Of a stretch of DNA of 64,000 bases, positions 61,972-64,000 are shown piece by piece. The stretch lies in assembly GCA_023400985.1 (NCBI GenBank), contig JAEXEN010000038.1, positions 283,336-347,335 of the forward strand. The letters are read 5' to 3'. Each line of letters starts with the position of its first letter. The first letter of the stretch is position 1. This DNA is from Bacillota bacterium. Lineage in GTDB: Bacteria; Bacillota; Clostridia; Christensenellales; CAG-138. Both the position numbers and the translations under genes were made by a program. Below the pieces are notes generated by a model. That model was not told the DNA's origin, made no database searches, and saw nothing but the letters and a program-made list of their open reading frames with translations.

Positions 61972-62847
61972 ATGAAACCCAAGATCAGCGAAATGCTTGC
62001 ATACTACGAACCCCATGCCATTGTGACAGACGGAAAGACGACAAACCCGCCACCGAAAAACCAATGGGGCTACTACATGGGCGGCGATGGTCGCGTTGCT
62101 ACGGACGCGTATGCGTTGCAACGTGCCAAGAGCAGCTACCCAAAAGACTGGGATGCCTATTACAGCATCTATAAAAGGTGGATAGGGCATCGCGTCTTTG
62201 ACTGCAATGCGATTGCTGAGGCGTTCTACAAAGAAAAGACCGGCATCAATATAGACACCAAGGCAAAATACAACTTTGCGAACTGGTGCTCGGAAACCGA
62301 TAAGGATCTGCGCGACAACAAGCTTGTGGACATGCCGCAACTCCCCGGTATTGCATTGTTTAGCGGCCCGACAAACAGCGCGGCGGGGATAACGCACGTT
62401 GGGTTTTTATTTAAAAAGTATGGCACCGGCCCGCTAGACTGGCTGGTGTTGGAATGTAGGGGTAAGGAGTACGGCCTTGTCATTACCGTGCTTCAGAACC
62501 GTTCTTGGGAATGGTGGGGCATGATGGACAAGCGGTTTGAGTACGACCTTACGGCAGACAACACTATCATAACAAAGGAGGAACCGAAAGTGGCAAAGGT
62601 ATTCGCAAAGAATCTCACCAAAGACCCGCTCGTGGAGCAGTTGCAAGCGCTTTTGAATGCCTGTGATTATCCCTGTGGTGATGTGGACGGCAAGGCAGGC
62701 GACAACACCATGAGGGCGTTAAAGGCTTTCTGCGCGGCGCATGTTGAGCCTGTAAAGGTCGAAACACCTGCAGCATTGCCCGATGCGCTTACCCTGTCCG
62801 TGGAATACGGCGGCAGGCGGTACGGGCTTGATATAAAGGCTCTATAA
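61972..62847 (+). CDS. endolysin, cysteine peptidase/amidase plus peptidoglycan-binding domain
   Basis: A 291-residue lysin. The N-terminal domain is of the NlpC/P60-CHAP kind: VFDCNAIAEAFYKEKTG supplies the nucleophilic Cys and GITHVGFLFKKYG the His. The C-terminal part has a PG-binding repeat (KDPLVEQLQALLNACDYPCGDVDGKAGDNTMRALKAFCA, about 219-257). It cleaves peptidoglycan at the end of infection after holin opening. ATG at 61972 follows TAGGAGG. Confidence 0.8.
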   Translation: MKPKISEMLAYYEPHAIVTDGKTTNPPPKNQWGYYMGGDGRVATDAYALQRAKSSYPKDWDAYYSIYKRWIGHRVFDCNAIAEAFYKEKTGINIDTKAKYNFANWCSETDKDLRDNKLVDMPQLPGIALFSGPTNSAAGITHVGFLFKKYGTGPLDWLVLECRGKEYGLVITVLQNRSWEWWGMMDKRFEYDLTADNTIITKEEPKVAKVFAKNLTKDPLVEQLQALLNACDYPCGDVDGKAGDNTMRALKAFCAAHVEPVKVETPAALPDALTLSVEYGGRRYGLDIKAL

Positions 62848-62862
62848 GTAAGATGGGAGGAC

Positions 62863-63069
62863 ATGGGAATGGCCGATCAGGAAAGAACGGAAATCATGGT
62901 CATGCTTGGACGTATAAATGAAAAGCTTGACACGGTTGTTGGTAACTCTGCGGATCACGAAAAGCGCATCCGTAAGCTGGAAGGCAGAGGCGGTAGGTTA
63001 TGGGATATCCTGATCGGTGGAGTTATAACTGGTGCCGTTATGCTTTTCTATGAACTTTCAACAAAATAA
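62863..63069 (+). CDS. XhlA-like membrane-associated lysis protein
   Basis: A 68-residue protein with a coiled-coil N terminus (EIMVMLGRINEKLDTVVGNSADHEKRIRKLEG) and a C-terminal transmembrane helix (LWDILIGGVITGAVMLFYEL), the XhlA layout. It works with holin in lysis. A second ATG at 62869 has better spacing to GGGAGG and may be the true start. Confidence 0.75.
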   Translation: MGMADQERTEIMVMLGRINEKLDTVVGNSADHEKRIRKLEGRGGRLWDILIGGVITGAVMLFYELSTK

Positions 63070-63083
63070 AGGGGGAAAATATC

Positions 63084-63281
63084 ATGGAACAGAATCGTTT
63101 GAAATCTTGGGCGGTATGGCTGTCCGTCGCTGGCGCAGTATGGATAATCCTTTCTGCATTCGGCCTGCCCGAACAGTGGGGCGTTACCTCAGAAACGTGG
63201 AACGCCGTACTTAACGCTGTCGGCACAATCCTTATCGCGTTCGGCATTCTCAACAACCCGACCGATAAGAAAAATTTCTAG
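63084..63281 (+). CDS. phage holin
   Basis: A 65-residue membrane protein with two helices (about 8-26 and 40-56), the first including GAVWIILSAFGLPEQWGVT and the second NAVLNAVGTILIAFGIL, followed by NNPTDKKNF. This matches the phi-LC3/phage_holin_1 family. It makes membrane lesions for endolysin exit. Last gene of the late operon. Confidence 0.88.
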   Translation: MEQNRLKSWAVWLSVAGAVWIILSAFGLPEQWGVTSETWNAVLNAVGTILIAFGILNNPTDKKNF

Positions 63282-63322
63282 CCTCCACGGGCCTTCATTC
63301 TCGTGGGGGCCTCCTTTCACAA

Positions 63323-63361
63323 GGCCCCGCTGTCCGTTAAATGGGTAGCGGGGCTTTTTTT
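63323..63361. terminator. terminator after the lysis genes
   Basis: GCCCCGCT (63324-63331) pairs with AGCGGGGC (63347-63354), followed by seven T. It separates the late operon from the convergent SRAP gene. Confidence 0.9.
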
Positions 63362-63923
63362 ATGCAATTTTATAATCTAGCACCGCCTGTCCAGATATAT
63401 CCCCGCCATTAAGCCAAGCGAAAGCCTGTTCTTTTGGCGGAATCACGGGCATGCGGTTATGGATGATCGTCAGATTTGGCGCTGCATCCATTGTGAGAAT
63501 GGTAAATACGGGAAGCTCGCTTTCTTTTTCTAAACGATAAAGCCCGGCCATGTAGATAATAGGGAAGTAGGGTGCGAAGATCTCATGCTTGATTTTCTTA
63601 CCCTCTATTTGTGTCTGCCATTCGAAATAGTTAGATGCGGGGATGAGGCAGCGTTGCCCCTCAAGGTAAGGCTTTCGGAACATCGGCTTCTCTAGCAGCG
63701 TTTCACTTCTTGCGTTTATGATCTGGCCTTTCCCGTCAAACCGCTTAAACCCCCATTTCATCAGCGTAGGGCCGTTACTCGTAATAACCGGCACAACATT
63801 CGTGGGGAATATCTCGCCTGTCTTGGCCTCTAGTACCCTCGCGGCATCAACCTTCTGCTGTACTTCTCGCATAATATCCTCAAGCTCTTTTTCCTCAATA
63901 GCGATATAGTATCGGCCGCACAT
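63360..63923 (-). CDS. SOS-response-associated peptidase family protein (SRAP, YedK/HMCES-like)
   Basis: A 187-residue protein. MCGRYY at the N terminus gives the Cys that is exposed after Met removal and crosslinks abasic sites in single-stranded DNA. Later conserved stretches are PTNVVPVI, LMKWGF, INARSETL, RCLIPASNYFEWQ and TIIHNRMPVI. The start at 63923, with AGGAGG upstream, puts Cys at position 2 as the chemistry requires. Whether it belongs to the prophage or to the host is unclear because attR is not seen. Confidence 0.9.
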   Translation of the reverse strand: MCGRYYIAIEEKELEDIMREVQQKVDAARVLEAKTGEIFPTNVVPVITSNGPTLMKWGFKRFDGKGQIINARSETLLEKPMFRKPYLEGQRCLIPASNYFEWQTQIEGKKIKHEIFAPYFPIIYMAGLYRLEKESELPVFTILTMDAAPNLTIIHNRMPVIPPKEQAFAWLNGGDISGQAVLDYKIA

Positions 63924-64000
63924 TGCCTTCTCCTCCTGTTGTTTTTCCAATCATATCATAGCATTCAAATTTTGGCAGTTGAATTATGCGCACGCCCGAC

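Larger units (their letters stand above)
24111..64000. mobile_element. prophage, short-tailed phage type, integrated at tRNA-Pro
   Basis: The left boundary lies within the 3' half of tRNA-Pro. Gene order runs integrase, repressor/cro, early small genes, recombination and replication genes, terminase, portal, scaffold, capsid, ejection proteins and lysis genes. The strand switches to plus at about 27.3 kb and stays plus to 63.3 kb except for three small genes. The last certain phage gene is the holin (63281) with its terminator (to 63361). No copy of the tRNA 3' end is seen after that, so the right attachment site is probably beyond the window; the end given is only the window edge. Absence of tail-tube, sheath and tape-measure genes implies a podovirus-like particle. 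Confidence 0.92.

Overview
The window looks like a chromosome segment of a spore-forming Bacillota bacterium, probably class Clostridia, that carries one large prophage. Support for this comes from the conserved run of a B12-binding radical SAM protein, a DUF2344 protein and an Rne/Rng RNase; a SpoIVFA/SpoIVFB-like pair; a SEDS protein; a CadC-like sensor next to a P1B ATPase; and many Gram-positive lipoprotein signals. The order and genus cannot be fixed from the sequence alone.

Host region (1-24130). A CrtO-like acyltransferase and a two-component system lie on the minus strand. They are followed by a metal-sensing ArsR regulator overlapping a Zn/Cd/Pb efflux ATPase. A DUF3810 putative membrane metalloprotease and a membrane-anchored protein follow on the minus strand. 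Next on the plus strand come glucose-6-phosphate isomerase, a sugar-binding-like lipoprotein, a 273-bp highly structured inverted-repeat element (9490-9762), RodA, the SpoIVFA/SpoIVFB-like pair, and the radical SAM/DUF2344/RNase G cluster. A MarR regulator and two ABC half-transporters form a minus-strand operon with 4-bp overlaps. A GNAT acetyltransferase, a lipoprotein and a YdeI-like protein precede tRNA-Pro(GGG).

Prophage (about 24111 to at least 63361). A tyrosine integrase points away from the 3' end of tRNA-Pro, the classic arrangement for integration into a tRNA gene. No second copy of the tRNA end is visible to the right, so attR is probably outside the window. The lysogeny region holds a minus-strand repressor and a plus-strand Cro-like protein that diverge across operator-bearing promoters. 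The early region (27.6-43.2 kb) is a tight run of small genes, many overlapping by ATGA or GTGA. It includes a solitary Cas2-like protein, a recombination set (Sak3-type annealing protein, YqaJ-like nuclease, NinB-like protein, SSB), a replication initiator gene with iteron-like repeats, a VRR-NUC fusion, methyltransferases and many zinc-ribbon proteins. The late region (43.3-63.3 kb) reads terminase small and large, P22-like portal, scaffold, N4-gp56-type capsid, adaptor, stabilisation-like protein, PG-binding virion protein, a 2340-residue polyvalent ejection protein with a zincin motif, BppU-like protein, fibre, endolysin, XhlA-like protein and holin. No tail-tube, sheath or tape-measure gene is seen, so a short-tailed (podovirus-like) virion is inferred. 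An SRAP (YedK/HMCES) gene faces the lysis cassette at the right edge.

The most unusual items are: promoters whose 17-bp spacers carry palindromic operators; a well-initiated ORF nested in the giant virion gene in another frame; the tRNA-T-arm-like structured repeat; the Cas2-like orphan; and a broken cytosine methyltransferase tail fused to a DUF6948-like gene. All functional calls come from reading motifs by eye; no database search was possible.
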